A stretch of DNA of 64,000 nt from Clostridium sporogenes. GTDB taxonomy: Bacteria; Bacillota; Clostridia; Clostridiales; Clostridiaceae. The notes beneath the pieces were generated by a model, which was given only the letters and a program-made list of their open reading frames with translations, was not told the DNA's origin and searched no databases. The stretch lies in assembly GCF_001020205.1 (NCBI RefSeq), contig NZ_CP011663.1, positions 2,294,001 to 2,358,000 of the forward strand, written 5' to 3'. Numbering within the stretch: the first letter of the stretch is position 1; each line of letters starts with the position of its first letter. Positions 42,747 through 53,213 of this stretch are shown here, piece by piece. Position numbers and translations under genes: made by a program.

Positions 42747-45700
42747 TTAAAGCACCTCAACCTTGGTTTTTATGAATTTTAAACTTTCTAATTCTCGCTT
42801 CTCCTTTGCCCTATCATTCCAATTTATATCTCCATTGGCTTCTATCATAGATTTAAAGAAATCAAATTTAGTATACTTAGCATTTTCTTCAAAGTATTTA
42901 TTTCCTTCTTTATTTAATTCTGCGATTAGTTCCCCAATAACCTTATTAGTTTCTCCATAGGTATTTTCACTTGGGTAATTTGATTTATCTATACCTAAAG
43001 TTACAAATCTTCCCTCTTTAATTTTTCTTATTTTCTCAATAGAAGCAATAAGGACATCATCATATAATTTATTTTTTTCTTCTCGTGCTTTATTTTTAAT
43101 ACTTTCCTTATAACCTCTAATTACTCCTATAACCTGTTCCATATTTTCAACACTTTCTTTTAAGTACTCTAAATATTCTTTAGGTTTATTCAATAATTCA
43201 GCCTCTTTTTCTTCTATTTCTTCATATAGTCCACTTTCAAGATATATGCTAAGTTTCATTATATCCGAATTTATATTTTTAACCTCTGTCATATTTTTTA
43301 GGTTATCAGGAGCATCAAGGAAATACTTAGCCCAATGTTCAGCATCTTTTGACTCATATAAATACCCATCAACCATATTTTTAAATGATTTAAATATACC
43401 CTTATAGTCACCAATTACTCCTGAATCTCCAGACCAATTCAAACCTCTAACTTCTTTCCCTTCAATTCCACATTCTTCAAGAATATTTTCTAATCTTATA
43501 ACTGCGTCTCCATACTCACCTGCTTGGAGTTTATATGCTAGTGTACTAGTTGTTTTTACCATTGTTCTATATGTTGTTAAACTTTTCAAATCAGTGGCAT
43601 ACTCAAGTTCATTGCAATAACTATCAAGTATATTGGTTACTGGAGAAATAGGCATTTCATATCCTTTATATTCATTTTCTTGCTTTATTTTATCAATTTT
43701 TTCTTTAACCATTTTTGCTGCTGGGTTCTTTAAATCTTTTATATGATCTAAGAATAGTCTTACGTGCTTAATTCTATACCATAATGGCTTATCCAAATCA
43801 TCTACCTTCAATTCTTTAATTATGTTCTCATTGTAGGACTTATACGAATCCCACTGATTTCTATCAAATATCATATAGCATAACTCATAAAATTCTTCTA
43901 ATTTTGAAAGTCCATCTTTCCAATTATTTATAAAATCATCATTATCTCGTGTAAATATATCTAACTGTATTGTATTTTTAATATTATTTATCTCTTGGAG
44001 TTTTTCTTTGTAATACGTATCCTGCATTGATAATGCACTCATATACGGTCCATCTATTAATTTTTTCATATTTGTTATTTCTGCTTTATAGTCCGTATCA
44101 AACCAACCTTTTACTTGATCAAATTTATTATATAAATCATATTTTGAAATTTTCTCAATAAGTCCTTGTTTTTTAACTAATAACCTTAATTCAACAAAAA
44201 ATTGTATCCACTGCTCTAATATTTTTTTAGGTTTAAATTTATCAAAGCAACTAAAGAAAAATCTTGCTTCAAATTCATTATTTGATTGTTTCGAATCATT
44301 AACAAACTCCAATATTTTTTTCATACATGAAGGTATTTCTATATAAAATGAATCTCTATCTTTTATAAATAAACCTGTTTCTCTATACCCTTTATTTTCA
44401 TACACTCTTCCTAAACTAACATTTCTTAATATGCTGCTTAAATCTGAGTATTCTCCATCTTTTAATTTAACTTTTGGGTCAGAACCTAATTGTTCATAAG
44501 TTACATCATTTATAACCATTCTCTTAAACGATTTAGCAAGTAACGTAATATCTTCTTTATTGTGCTTTTTATATATTATAGGTCTTAACACCCATCCTGC
44601 TGCATCTATCTCATCAAACCATTTTCTAGACACTGCTCCTATAAGATCCTTAATTTTTCTAATCTTTTCTTTATAAGAAGATGTTACTTGATCTGCTGCA
44701 TCTCTAAAATCAATTTTTTCCTTGTTTATTGACATAACTTCTAACATTTCTTCTTGTATTTTAGTTAGACTAATAAATATTAAACATTTTCCTATCTCTT
44801 TGAAATCATCTTTTAACTTATTCTCAAAATCAACATCGTGTGTATTACAAATTACAAATACAGGATGTACACCCTGATTTAATAAATTCTTATTTTGTAT
44901 TACTTTCTTTAATGCTTCCTCATCTTTTCCCCAAAGTATATGCACTATATTTTTTTGATTAACGTCTAAAAATGGATTTTCCCCAATTTTAACTTCCATA
45001 CAAGGAACTTCATCAAGTTCAAAAGGTTTTTCTTCTGGATAATTCATTTCTATTGCTCGTGCAAATCCTGATAGTACTCTTCTTGTATATCCTTTTTTAT
45101 CTCTTCTTAACTCTTCTATATGTTCTTCAATCTCTTTATTTTGTTGACTATCTAAAGCATATCCAAAGTCTCCTCTTTCTACTTTATAACGTTTATCTAA
45201 CATCTGTAGATATGCAAAACTTGGTCCTATATATTCAGTCTCTTCAATATCTTCCTTATTTACTCTTTCAAGTATGTATTGAAAAATATATTCTCCAGCC
45301 TCATCTATATTATCTTTAGGATATAACATTCTAACTTGATCAATAAAAGTTTCCTTATCTGCTCCTACTAAATACTCATTTTCCTTTACATTTAAAGAGA
45401 AGGTTTTAAGACTTTTTAATAAAACCTGTAAATCAAAACTTCCACCTATTTCATTCACAAATAAATTGCCAGACTCACGTTTATAACCAACTGAATTTAA
45501 ATATGAACCTATATCGTCTTTAGCAATTCTAAGATTATAGAATTCCTTAAATAATTTTTCTCCATTCTCTGCTTTAGCATCTAATAAAACATCTATTTTT
45601 TCACTTGTATACGTAGATTTTTTAAGTGGTAATTGTGTTAATAAAGCCGTTTTTATTAATTTACGATATTTTTCCTCACATCTTATATATTCAAATGCAT

Positions 45701-46787
45701 CCTTATCTATCAAACTCATTTTAAATCTTGAACTAGTATTTAGTAGGCTTTCAAAAATTTCTCCTGTATCTCCATCAGATTTATCATTCAAATACTGGTC
45801 GACATTAGCCATAATAACGTTAAACCATCCAAAATTTCCACCTGCTATTGTATATGCTGCTTCAATTAATCCTTCAGGATAATTATAAGAATTAATATTA
45901 TTCTTTGCTAAATAATCTGTGAACTCAACTATATCAGCAAAGGAGTTCTGCACCATTTCACACATTTCTGTCCTTCTATTTAATGCACCTATACCCTGTA
46001 TACTATCACCAATTACTGGAGAGCAAAGAAGTAAATACGATACGTTAGGATACTTCTTTTTAGGATCTTCATGCTTTATAGCACTAGTGATTACATTTAT
46101 TGCTTCTCCATCAACTTTTCTCATTTCATCTCTATCTTTTTCTATACCATACTTGGCAATTTCCCCCGCTGTTTCAAGTTCATCACACACTACTAGAAGA
46201 TGCTCTATACCAAATTCCTTTAGATATTCCATACCCTCTTTTACTAATCCATCTAATGGAGACTCTAATGATAAAAGATCCTCTGTTGTAACTTCTCCTA
46301 CCTTTAAAATTCCTTTTAAAATTTCTCTATCGAATCCCATTGGTTCAAAGGCATTTTGAATTTCTTTCATTATCTTACCTTGGATACTATCATCAGGTTC
46401 TTTACTTAGAATTGATAATGCTGTATAAGCACCGAATCCAACCCAATAATCTCCTATTAAATCCTCATAACACATCTGAGAATATCTAATATATATTGGT
46501 AATACTCCATCCTCAAAATTTTCTTTAAATATCCTTACCTTTTTTTGCTCACCGTCTTCTGTTATTACCCAGCCTTTATCCATACCTAGAGGCTCTGAAA
46601 CTATTTCAAATCCTATTCTTGATTTACCAATACCCCACTTTGCAATTAATGGGAATATCGTTGCCATTCCAACATTTTTCATTGTTTTAGTAAATCCTTT
46701 AAATGTATCGTAAAAGTCTTTTTGACCTACCATTGGCTGATTTAAAGGAAAGTCACTTGTACCATATAAAGCCCATATAGAATCCAT
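42747..46787 (-). CDS. 1346-aa P-loop ATPase of the defence block
   Basis: The largest protein of the window. Near the N-terminus it has a Walker A-like PLIAKWGIGKSRIGFEIV (about 47-63) and near 216 a Walker B-like HLLVVCDELETAGE, so an AAA+/STAND-type NTPase is likely. The middle and C-terminal ~1000 residues are highly charged, helical and partly coiled (EIEEHIEELRRDKKGYTRRV, LAEKEAELLNKPKEYLEYLK-like). Size and position recall BrxC/PglY, the big ATPases of BREX and Pgl, but I see no shared signature beyond the P-loop. It is preceded and followed by genes within 15 bp. Confidence 0.75.
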   Translation of the reverse strand: MDSIWALYGTSDFPLNQPMVGQKDFYDTFKGFTKTMKNVGMATIFPLIAKWGIGKSRIGFEIVSEPLGMDKGWVITEDGEQKKVRIFKENFEDGVLPIYIRYSQMCYEDLIGDYWVGFGAYTALSILSKEPDDSIQGKIMKEIQNAFEPMGFDREILKGILKVGEVTTEDLLSLESPLDGLVKEGMEYLKEFGIEHLLVVCDELETAGEIAKYGIEKDRDEMRKVDGEAINVITSAIKHEDPKKKYPNVSYLLLCSPVIGDSIQGIGALNRRTEMCEMVQNSFADIVEFTDYLAKNNINSYNYPEGLIEAAYTIAGGNFGWFNVIMANVDQYLNDKSDGDTGEIFESLLNTSSRFKMSLIDKDAFEYIRCEEKYRKLIKTALLTQLPLKKSTYTSEKIDVLLDAKAENGEKLFKEFYNLRIAKDDIGSYLNSVGYKRESGNLFVNEIGGSFDLQVLLKSLKTFSLNVKENEYLVGADKETFIDQVRMLYPKDNIDEAGEYIFQYILERVNKEDIEETEYIGPSFAYLQMLDKRYKVERGDFGYALDSQQNKEIEEHIEELRRDKKGYTRRVLSGFARAIEMNYPEEKPFELDEVPCMEVKIGENPFLDVNQKNIVHILWGKDEEALKKVIQNKNLLNQGVHPVFVICNTHDVDFENKLKDDFKEIGKCLIFISLTKIQEEMLEVMSINKEKIDFRDAADQVTSSYKEKIRKIKDLIGAVSRKWFDEIDAAGWVLRPIIYKKHNKEDITLLAKSFKRMVINDVTYEQLGSDPKVKLKDGEYSDLSSILRNVSLGRVYENKGYRETGLFIKDRDSFYIEIPSCMKKILEFVNDSKQSNNEFEARFFFSCFDKFKPKKILEQWIQFFVELRLLVKKQGLIEKISKYDLYNKFDQVKGWFDTDYKAEITNMKKLIDGPYMSALSMQDTYYKEKLQEINNIKNTIQLDIFTRDNDDFINNWKDGLSKLEEFYELCYMIFDRNQWDSYKSYNENIIKELKVDDLDKPLWYRIKHVRLFLDHIKDLKNPAAKMVKEKIDKIKQENEYKGYEMPISPVTNILDSYCNELEYATDLKSLTTYRTMVKTTSTLAYKLQAGEYGDAVIRLENILEECGIEGKEVRGLNWSGDSGVIGDYKGIFKSFKNMVDGYLYESKDAEHWAKYFLDAPDNLKNMTEVKNINSDIMKLSIYLESGLYEEIEEKEAELLNKPKEYLEYLKESVENMEQVIGVIRGYKESIKNKAREEKNKLYDDVLIASIEKIRKIKEGRFVTLGIDKSNYPSENTYGETNKVIGELIAELNKEGNKYFEENAKYTKFDFFKSMIEANGDINWNDRAKEKRELESLKFIKTKVEVL

Positions 46788-46799
46788 AAATTTCTCCCC

Positions 46800-47855
46800 C
46801 TATTCATTGAATTCAATCATAATTAATTGCTGTTCTCTTTTTCCTAAAAGTCCTCTTCCATGCCTTGGCTGTCCCTGTTGATAAGAACTTAATTTGAATT
46901 TGCCTAAATTAAATCCTGATATAAAATATTTATCAATCCAACTGTCTATTGCTCCCTTGCTATCAGGATCTATTATTCGTTTTAACTTCTCTCCCACAAT
47001 AGCAACAGGAAAATATCCACTATAATCCTTATGTTCTTGTATTAATTTTTTTAATACCTGTAAATCATCTATTTCATCTTCTAATAGAAAACTTCCGAAT
47101 ACATCTTTGGATATATCTTCTTTAAATTTATTTTTATTTATAGAATAATATCCTACCTCTACTTCTTTTATAAATCCTAAATATTCAAGCAAAACCATAG
47201 GTATTTTAATTTGTGTAGATATACTATTAATTGAAGGATTCCTATTACCTATACCTTCTATCTCTATAATTTCATACTCATTAATTTCAAATTCCTTTAA
47301 CCAAAATTCACCTACTGCTTTTCTTGAAAATACACGCATCAAGTCATTTAAATTCTTTTTATCACTCTTATCATAGAATACATAATATATTTCCTCTTCA
47401 TATTCTACGAATGCCTTAGACATCCCCTTTAAATATCCTTCTTTAAAGTAAAATTTACCACCATTTAAAAGAGCAGTTACAATTGTTCTTACCCTTAATG
47501 AATACTTCAATAATTGTTCCATAAGAAGTATTTCCCACTTGTTATCATCATCGTAAGCATCTACCAACATAACTGCTTCATCTGTTAATTTGCACCCATG
47601 TTCTGTTTTTCTTATTAAATTACAGCCTGTAAGAGTAACTACATCACCTTTTTTTTCTCCCCCAAACAAACCATATACCTCATAAGAACCATTCAGCCTA
47701 CCTTTTTGATCTTTTTTCATGCCAAAGTATTCTTCAGCAATTTTGTTCTTGTCGCTATATTTTATTTCATGAGGCAATCTTTTTAACATCTCAGGCCATC
47801 TTTCAATACCTGCCGAGTTATCCCAAAATTTTTCCTTAGATATTTTGAAAATCAT
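46800..47855 (-). CDS. Unknown 351-aa protein of the defence block (A)
   Basis: No family recognised. It begins MIFKISKEKFWDNSAGIERW, has HTH-like segments in the first half (ETEHGCKLTDEAVMLVDAY-like) and a basic end QPRHGRGLLGKREQQLIMIEF. Helical and charged, no membrane segment, no obvious catalytic motif. The start overlaps the previous stop (ATGA, 47852-47855), so translation is coupled to the next protein B. Possibly DNA binding. Confidence 0.65.
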   Translation of the reverse strand: MIFKISKEKFWDNSAGIERWPEMLKRLPHEIKYSDKNKIAEEYFGMKKDQKGRLNGSYEVYGLFGGEKKGDVVTLTGCNLIRKTEHGCKLTDEAVMLVDAYDDDNKWEILLMEQLLKYSLRVRTIVTALLNGGKFYFKEGYLKGMSKAFVEYEEEIYYVFYDKSDKKNLNDLMRVFSRKAVGEFWLKEFEINEYEIIEIEGIGNRNPSINSISTQIKIPMVLLEYLGFIKEVEVGYYSINKNKFKEDISKDVFGSFLLEDEIDDLQVLKKLIQEHKDYSGYFPVAIVGEKLKRIIDPDSKGAIDSWIDKYFISGFNLGKFKLSSYQQGQPRHGRGLLGKREQQLIMIEFNE

Positions 47856-48907
47856 AGCACATTCCTCAATTCTTCAACATAATCTTTTATCTTGTTCTTT
47901 AGTTTTCTTGAATGGTTTTTAAGTATTATCTCACTCTGGTAAATCCTTTCATTAAAATATTCTTCCAATAAATACTGACCATCTTTATATTTAAATATGT
48001 TCTCATCCATTAATTCAAAAATCGTCAAATTTACATCAGGTTCTTTATCTGGGAAAAGTAAAAAATTACTACTTATGCACAACTCATAAACAAACTTCTT
48101 TAAATCTCCAACTCTTACTTCTTTTCCTTCTGTATTATGAATATATACATTTAAATCTTGTACCACATATGGATTACTACTATCTTGTGGTTTTATGGAT
48201 ATTGCTTCAAATCCAACACTTTTAGATTCAGAAATAACCATTCCCAGCACAACTAGAAATGTCTTCCATGGGTAAGATAATATATCTTTTATATCATCTT
48301 TAAGTTTATAATGTGTATACTCAAAAGGAACTAGTGAATATTCTTTGTCGCCTTTCGCCTTGATTAATTTAACATTAGATGTTACTTTTCTACCATCAGT
48401 CCACATTTTATCTGGAACTTTTCCTATCACCATATCTTCTATTTGTTCATATTGTTCAGCCTTTTGCATCTCTTTAAAAATACTAAGTACTTTCAGGTAT
48501 TGAGGATACCCCTTAAAAATTAAAGTATAAAAACTTTTAATTTCTTCATCTTCGTTTATTTCTTTATTCCTTATTTCAATAATTTTATCTGCAAATTTTG
48601 GTACACTATCTATAAATTCAAATAGTGCTTTACTATCACCACTTCTACCTATATTGACTGCTTCTTTGTAAACTCTCAATAAAAGTGTTTCTAATAGATT
48701 GGGATAGTAGCATATAAGAGAAGATATAAAATCTTCTCTTGTAACTATCTTACTAAATTTAATCCACTTTTTAGTTATTATGTATTTACCTTCTTTATCT
48801 ATAAGAAACTCTAAATGCATCAGATATTTTAAAGGTGTATATTCATCTATTTCTCCATAATCATATAATGTATTCAAACTATCTATAAGTTTATTTGCTT
48901 CAACCAT
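47852..48907 (-). CDS. Unknown 351-aa protein of the defence block (B)
   Basis: No family recognised. The text is helical in the first ~170 residues (MVEANKLIDSLNTLYDYGEI, LICYYPNLLETLLLRVYKEAV) and mixed later (KDILSYPWKTFLVVLGMVIS, YVVQDLNVYIHNTEGKEVRV). It starts 19 bp after the HsdS stop with AGGTGG and is coupled to protein A. Same length as A by chance, with no clear similarity. Confidence 0.65.
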   Translation of the reverse strand: MVEANKLIDSLNTLYDYGEIDEYTPLKYLMHLEFLIDKEGKYIITKKWIKFSKIVTREDFISSLICYYPNLLETLLLRVYKEAVNIGRSGDSKALFEFIDSVPKFADKIIEIRNKEINEDEEIKSFYTLIFKGYPQYLKVLSIFKEMQKAEQYEQIEDMVIGKVPDKMWTDGRKVTSNVKLIKAKGDKEYSLVPFEYTHYKLKDDIKDILSYPWKTFLVVLGMVISESKSVGFEAISIKPQDSSNPYVVQDLNVYIHNTEGKEVRVGDLKKFVYELCISSNFLLFPDKEPDVNLTIFELMDENIFKYKDGQYLLEEYFNERIYQSEIILKNHSRKLKNKIKDYVEELRNVL

Positions 48908-48926
48908 GTAACCACCTACTTTCAGG

Positions 48927-50372
48927 CTAATTTAACTTTGACATATCAAAATTACCTTCTATAAGATCTTCTACATCTTGTTTGGCTTCTTGGATTAATT
49001 GCTTTGATATTTTTATCTTACTTAATGCTTCTTTATAAATATTCCCTATATCATCTTGTTCTGCTTTATTAACTACAGGTATTAATATATTAAGTATCTC
49101 TTTGGGGATTACAAACGTTATACCCGTTGTTCCTTTTATCATATATCTCATTTGATTTTGTATAAATTTACTTCTTAATAATAATGTCATAAAATATGGA
49201 TTAAAGTTTTCATTAAACTTTAATTTTAAAATTGTGTAATCAAAAGAAACTAATTTATCTTCAAATAAAATATCAACTTTTCCAATTGACGGACCACCAT
49301 ATGTTGTAATAAGTACTTCCTCTTTACTTACAATATCTTGCTTATTTAAATTCTCATTACTAATTTTTTTGCAATTCCAATCGATATAATTGTTTTTTAT
49401 ATTTTTAGTCATCAAAATTGGAATACCTTCCATATCGTATTCAGGAGATGATTTCCCTGTACTATAGTGATCAAGCATATCAATTAACTTCATACATTTT
49501 AATTGTTTATCTTTTAATTCCTTTAATGTTCTATAATATTCAGGATGATATGCCTTAGAATCTAATCTATCTTTTATTTCATTACCACTAATAAATATTT
49601 TTATTGGATAATCATCATACTCCAATGATTTATTACCTGCATTGTTATTATATAAGTTTTGATTTTCTGATACTAAAAATACTTTCTTAATTTTTTGTTC
49701 ACAGATTTCATCTAATTTTTTCGCCTCGCATCTTAATTTCTGCGCTTTTCGTACCTTATCTCCTATATATTTTTGAATTTGAGGAGGTGGGATTGGTATT
49801 TTAATTTCTCTAACATTATTTATAAGAGTTCTTTGCCTAGAACCTCCACTATTAAATCTATTTAACAAACTATGATTAATTTTAGTATTTAAATAAATTG
49901 TCATATAATAAGTATCTATATCATCTCTTTTAATTGATATCTTAACAACATCTTGAGATGCATTATATTCTGTACTTTCATCATTAATTATTGCCGCTGT
50001 CCCCACTCTTCCTGTAATAGTCATAGCAATATCATTCTTTTTAAATTGAGATTTTTTAAATTGTTTATGAACATACTGTGGAATATAATACAAATCATTA
50101 AAATCAATAAAACATTCACAAATATTTTTAACTCTCAAATATGGTATTCCCTTATCAACAATTTCTAAATATTTTTCAACTTCAAACCCTGCAACTCTAT
50201 TTATATCTGCAATTTCATTAAATTTATATATATCAAACTTTCTATCTAAAAATTTCTTCTCAATGTCTAAAAACACCGGATTGTAATATTCACTTGAAAT
50301 CCAAGCATTATCAATATCTTTCTCAGTTACCCAAACCACGTTTGGGTTTTTATTCATTATAAAATATTCCAA
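48927..50372 (-). CDS. Type I-like specificity subunit (HsdS), second copy
   Basis: A 481-aa protein with two target-recognition halves. Each ends in an HsdS-type segment: FKKNDIAMTITGRVGTAAII with FNSGGSRQRTLINNVREIKIPIPP, and later VSKEEVLITTYGGPSIGKVD with MIKGTTGITFVIPKEILNILIPV, each followed by helices. HsdS selects the DNA site methylated by HsdM. It begins at a TTG (50372) with AGGAGG at good spacing; the ATG five codons on is too far from it. It is 11 bp downstream of the methylase gene. Confidence 0.87.
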   Translation of the reverse strand: MEYFIMNKNPNVVWVTEKDIDNAWISSEYYNPVFLDIEKKFLDRKFDIYKFNEIADINRVAGFEVEKYLEIVDKGIPYLRVKNICECFIDFNDLYYIPQYVHKQFKKSQFKKNDIAMTITGRVGTAAIINDESTEYNASQDVVKISIKRDDIDTYYMTIYLNTKINHSLLNRFNSGGSRQRTLINNVREIKIPIPPPQIQKYIGDKVRKAQKLRCEAKKLDEICEQKIKKVFLVSENQNLYNNNAGNKSLEYDDYPIKIFISGNEIKDRLDSKAYHPEYYRTLKELKDKQLKCMKLIDMLDHYSTGKSSPEYDMEGIPILMTKNIKNNYIDWNCKKISNENLNKQDIVSKEEVLITTYGGPSIGKVDILFEDKLVSFDYTILKLKFNENFNPYFMTLLLRSKFIQNQMRYMIKGTTGITFVIPKEILNILIPVVNKAEQDDIGNIYKEALSKIKISKQLIQEAKQDVEDLIEGNFDMSKLN

Positions 50373-50383
50373 AGTTATTCCTC

Positions 50384-52264
50384 CTACTTCATCTCTTCTG
50401 GCATTCCTTTTTTATAAACCTCAACAATCTTTAATAAATCATTTCTATCATCACCCAATTGTATTTCTACATTATTCTTTACTGTAAATCCAACTTCATC
50501 TGCTACAGCCATAAATACTGGTCCTTGTTTTTCCCCTGTATGTTCCTTCTTTTTGAAATAAAGTAATGATGTTTTAGCCCCCGCTCCTGATAATCCAAAG
50601 GTTTCTTGTGGTAAACTTACTACTGCTTTAAGTATTGCTTTACCGCCTTCAAATTCACCCGTAACTTCATTCTTTTTACCCATAAGATATTCTCTAACAT
50701 ATTTATATCCTGAGTTAGACAAAATACCATCTGGTACTACCATCATACATAATCCACCTGGCTTTAATAATTGCAAATATCTATCTATAAATAATACTGC
50801 TGGATCTATTGAATTAACTTCCTTCCATTTTCCTTTACTATTAGGTTTAGAACCAAGACATAAACCGTATTCACTCATTCTATTTTGACCATCATCATCT
50901 ATATCACTTGAGTATTTTTTAATAGTTTCTTCTCCTTCATCGCTTACTTTCCCTTTTATTTTTTTAGCAACTCCATTTTTAGAAAAAGGAGGATTTGTTA
51001 AAACCACATCAAAAGTTCCTGATTCTAAGTTTTCAGATAATAATGAGTTTCTAGTTTGGAATATAGGACATTTATTTGCTCCATGCAGTGCCATATTAAT
51101 TCTAGCCTTTAATATCATTCCCGGAGAACTATCTGCACCTACAAAAGAGTGTTCCTTCATCTTTTCAAATAGTTCTTCATAATATTTCTTATCACCAGTT
51201 AATTTATTAAGTAAGTAATTTTTAATTTCTAAAAGTGCCTTAATAATAAACCCCGCTGATCCGCAGCAGCCATCTATTACTCTAAGTTTAGGAATACCAT
51301 TTTCATCAACTTCTATTAATTTTGCTGCTCCATCTTTAGTTAAATCATGAATTACCATCTCTGTTGCTGCTTCCGTAACCTGTCTTGGTGTAAGGTATAT
51401 TCCCATACCACCTTTATTTTCGTATTTTCCTCTAAGTAAAACATCAAATACTCTTCCTAATACATCTCCTGATAAATCTATTAGCGAAGCCTTTCCTCCA
51501 CCTAAACTTTGTGGTAAATCTCCTAAATCCTGAAGAGCATTTAATACTGATATGTATATATTAGGATTTTCTAATTTTATGTACTCATCTGTTCCAAATA
51601 TAGGTGCTTTTGTTCCATCATCAAGGACAGCAATATAATCTGGATGATTTTTTATTTCTTTAAAAGCCTCTCTTATTTCATTAACTGCAGCATTCTTATC
51701 TTCAGCAGTTTTTATCGTTTCGTAACATAATATAGTATCTAAATTTTTGCCTGCTACACTTCCCTGTGTTAAATTATAACCCTTATGATTAAGTCTAAAC
51801 TCTTCCATAAATATAAGTTTACAAAACTCATCAATAGCATCATTTGAATTGTTTACATGATCTTTAATACTATATATTAGTTCATGTATACCATCAAAAG
51901 CCTCTTGTAATTCTTGATATTTTGTTATAGACCATTTATCTCTATCTGTTAATACTTTATGTCCAAAGTTCTTTACATCTTCCTCTGAAACTACTACTGG
52001 TATTTCTGAAACTGATTTTTCATCTTCCACTAAAATATAATTATTGCTAGTTCCATTAGCAATCCACGCATATGTAGGCATAGGGTCTATATCCATTGCT
52101 TCATATGTTATTGTTGAAACTATATCTGGCTTTAACTCAATACCTTCTTCAAGTTTTTTTACATATACACTACTTCCTTTGCAACTCCCTAAAAAAGCAT
52201 TTGAATCAATATCTTTAATTTCTTTATAACCTAAGCTTAGTACTTTTTCTTTTAAGTTTTGCAT
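50384..52264 (-). CDS. Type I-like N6-adenine DNA methyltransferase (HsdM)
   Basis: A 626-aa protein. The SAM-binding motif I is VIDGCCGSAGF (329-339), and catalytic motif IV is NPPF (423-426), with a helical HsdM-type N-terminus and the segment GGMGIYLTPRQVTEAATEMV just before motif I, as in HsdM. It should methylate adenine at the site chosen by HsdS. AGGAGG precedes the ATG at 52264. There is no HsdR in the window, so it is not a standard type I restriction set. It is an orphan methylase used by the defence block, probably for self marking. Confidence 0.9.
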   Translation of the reverse strand: MQNLKEKVLSLGYKEIKDIDSNAFLGSCKGSSVYVKKLEEGIELKPDIVSTITYEAMDIDPMPTYAWIANGTSNNYILVEDEKSVSEIPVVVSEEDVKNFGHKVLTDRDKWSITKYQELQEAFDGIHELIYSIKDHVNNSNDAIDEFCKLIFMEEFRLNHKGYNLTQGSVAGKNLDTILCYETIKTAEDKNAAVNEIREAFKEIKNHPDYIAVLDDGTKAPIFGTDEYIKLENPNIYISVLNALQDLGDLPQSLGGGKASLIDLSGDVLGRVFDVLLRGKYENKGGMGIYLTPRQVTEAATEMVIHDLTKDGAAKLIEVDENGIPKLRVIDGCCGSAGFIIKALLEIKNYLLNKLTGDKKYYEELFEKMKEHSFVGADSSPGMILKARINMALHGANKCPIFQTRNSLLSENLESGTFDVVLTNPPFSKNGVAKKIKGKVSDEGEETIKKYSSDIDDDGQNRMSEYGLCLGSKPNSKGKWKEVNSIDPAVLFIDRYLQLLKPGGLCMMVVPDGILSNSGYKYVREYLMGKKNEVTGEFEGGKAILKAVVSLPQETFGLSGAGAKTSLLYFKKKEHTGEKQGPVFMAVADEVGFTVKNNVEIQLGDDRNDLLKIVEVYKKGMPEEMK

Positions 52265-52391
52265 TTTAATTTTCCTCCTAAATTTTATCTTTTGCCTTTA
52301 GATTGATAAGTTATATTAACAAAAACTCTTTTCAACTTCTCTGCCACTTTTATTTTAAAGTTGTACAACTGGCTTATCCAATGAAATTTCT

Positions 52392-52745
52392 TCATTTCAA
52401 TTTTATAGTTTTACCATTCGGAGAAATATATTTTTCACTTTCTAACGCAACCTTTAATATTTCTTCCTCACTTATAATTATGTCCCCTGGTATTTGTTTC
52501 ATTATTAATTTTATTGGTACTATAGGTTTATTACCTAAAACTTTATCTATAATTTCTAGAATACTCTCTTTAGTATCTCCACCTTCTACCTGCCACTTAT
52601 CGCCTTTTTGAATTATGGTTTTATCCATTTCCAAAAACAATTCAATTTGCGATTTATTCCACAATATACCTATTTCATTTAATCTTTGATGAATTTCCTC
52701 TAGTATTTTAGGGGTTTTTAATTGCTCGTATATTTGTTCTTGCAT
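52392..52745 (-). CDS. Small wHTH protein of the defence block
   Basis: A 117-aa protein with two winged-helix-like parts: EEIHQRLNEIGILWNKSQIELFL and ESILEIIDKVLGNKPIVPIKLI, ending PNGKTIKLK. The ATG at 52745 has TGGAGGTG. Its size and first place before the methylase suggest a regulator of the block. I do not recognise the family. Confidence 0.65.
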   Translation of the reverse strand: MQEQIYEQLKTPKILEEIHQRLNEIGILWNKSQIELFLEMDKTIIQKGDKWQVEGGDTKESILEIIDKVLGNKPIVPIKLIMKQIPGDIIISEEEILKVALESEKYISPNGKTIKLK

Positions 52746-52816
52746 TGGATCACCTCCAGATTTTCAAATTTCATAGTAATCCACTGTATTTAGTTAATCA
52801 CTATGAAAATTTAAAA

Positions 52817-53182
52817 TTATATCACTTTTATTCCACTCATTTCTCTATGAGGTAAAGGCATATATGACCTACCTCCATCTATTAGTAACACAATCCTTTC
52901 AACCAACATACCATTGTAAAAAGCATCTAAAAATTTACTACTCGCCTGAGGGTCTGGATGTTTATTTGCCCACTCTTCACAAAAATCTTTATTACAATCT
53001 AGCCACCATGCTAACCCCATAGATATATCTGGTCGAAAAGATTCTCTTTTAGTGTGATAATCTGCATATACATTATTATTACTATCAGTGGTAACATGAC
53101 TTAACATTGTATTTGATTCTATAACATTCCACTCTTCTTCTGATGATTCTCTTATTATTTTAATTTCCTCTTCTAATTTCAT
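52817..53182 (-). CDS. Unknown 121-aa protein of the defence block
   Basis: No family recognised. The protein is acidic at the start (MKLEEEIKIIRESSEEEWNV) and has a Trp- and Cys-containing middle (MGLAWWLDCNKDFCEEWANK) and a LIDGGRSYMPLPHREMSG end. GAGGAAA precedes its ATG at 53182. It sits between a DUF2188 pseudogene and the wHTH gene. It could be a phage-related accessory protein. Confidence 0.6.
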   Translation of the reverse strand: MKLEEEIKIIRESSEEEWNVIESNTMLSHVTTDSNNNVYADYHTKRESFRPDISMGLAWWLDCNKDFCEEWANKHPDPQASSKFLDAFYNGMLVERIVLLIDGGRSYMPLPHREMSGIKVI

Positions 53183-53213
53183 AAATTTTCCTCTTTATTT
53201 ACCATAATCTTAA

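Noticed and set aside
45919..46359. 146-codon plus-strand open frame within the large ATPase gene
   Set aside because: Low-complexity shadow of 42747-46787 with no ribosome site or recognisable protein.
36998..46787. BREX or DISARM identification
   Set aside because: PglZ, BrxL, BrxA/B and DrmA/B-like proteins were not seen; only the general idea of methylase plus large ATPase is shared.
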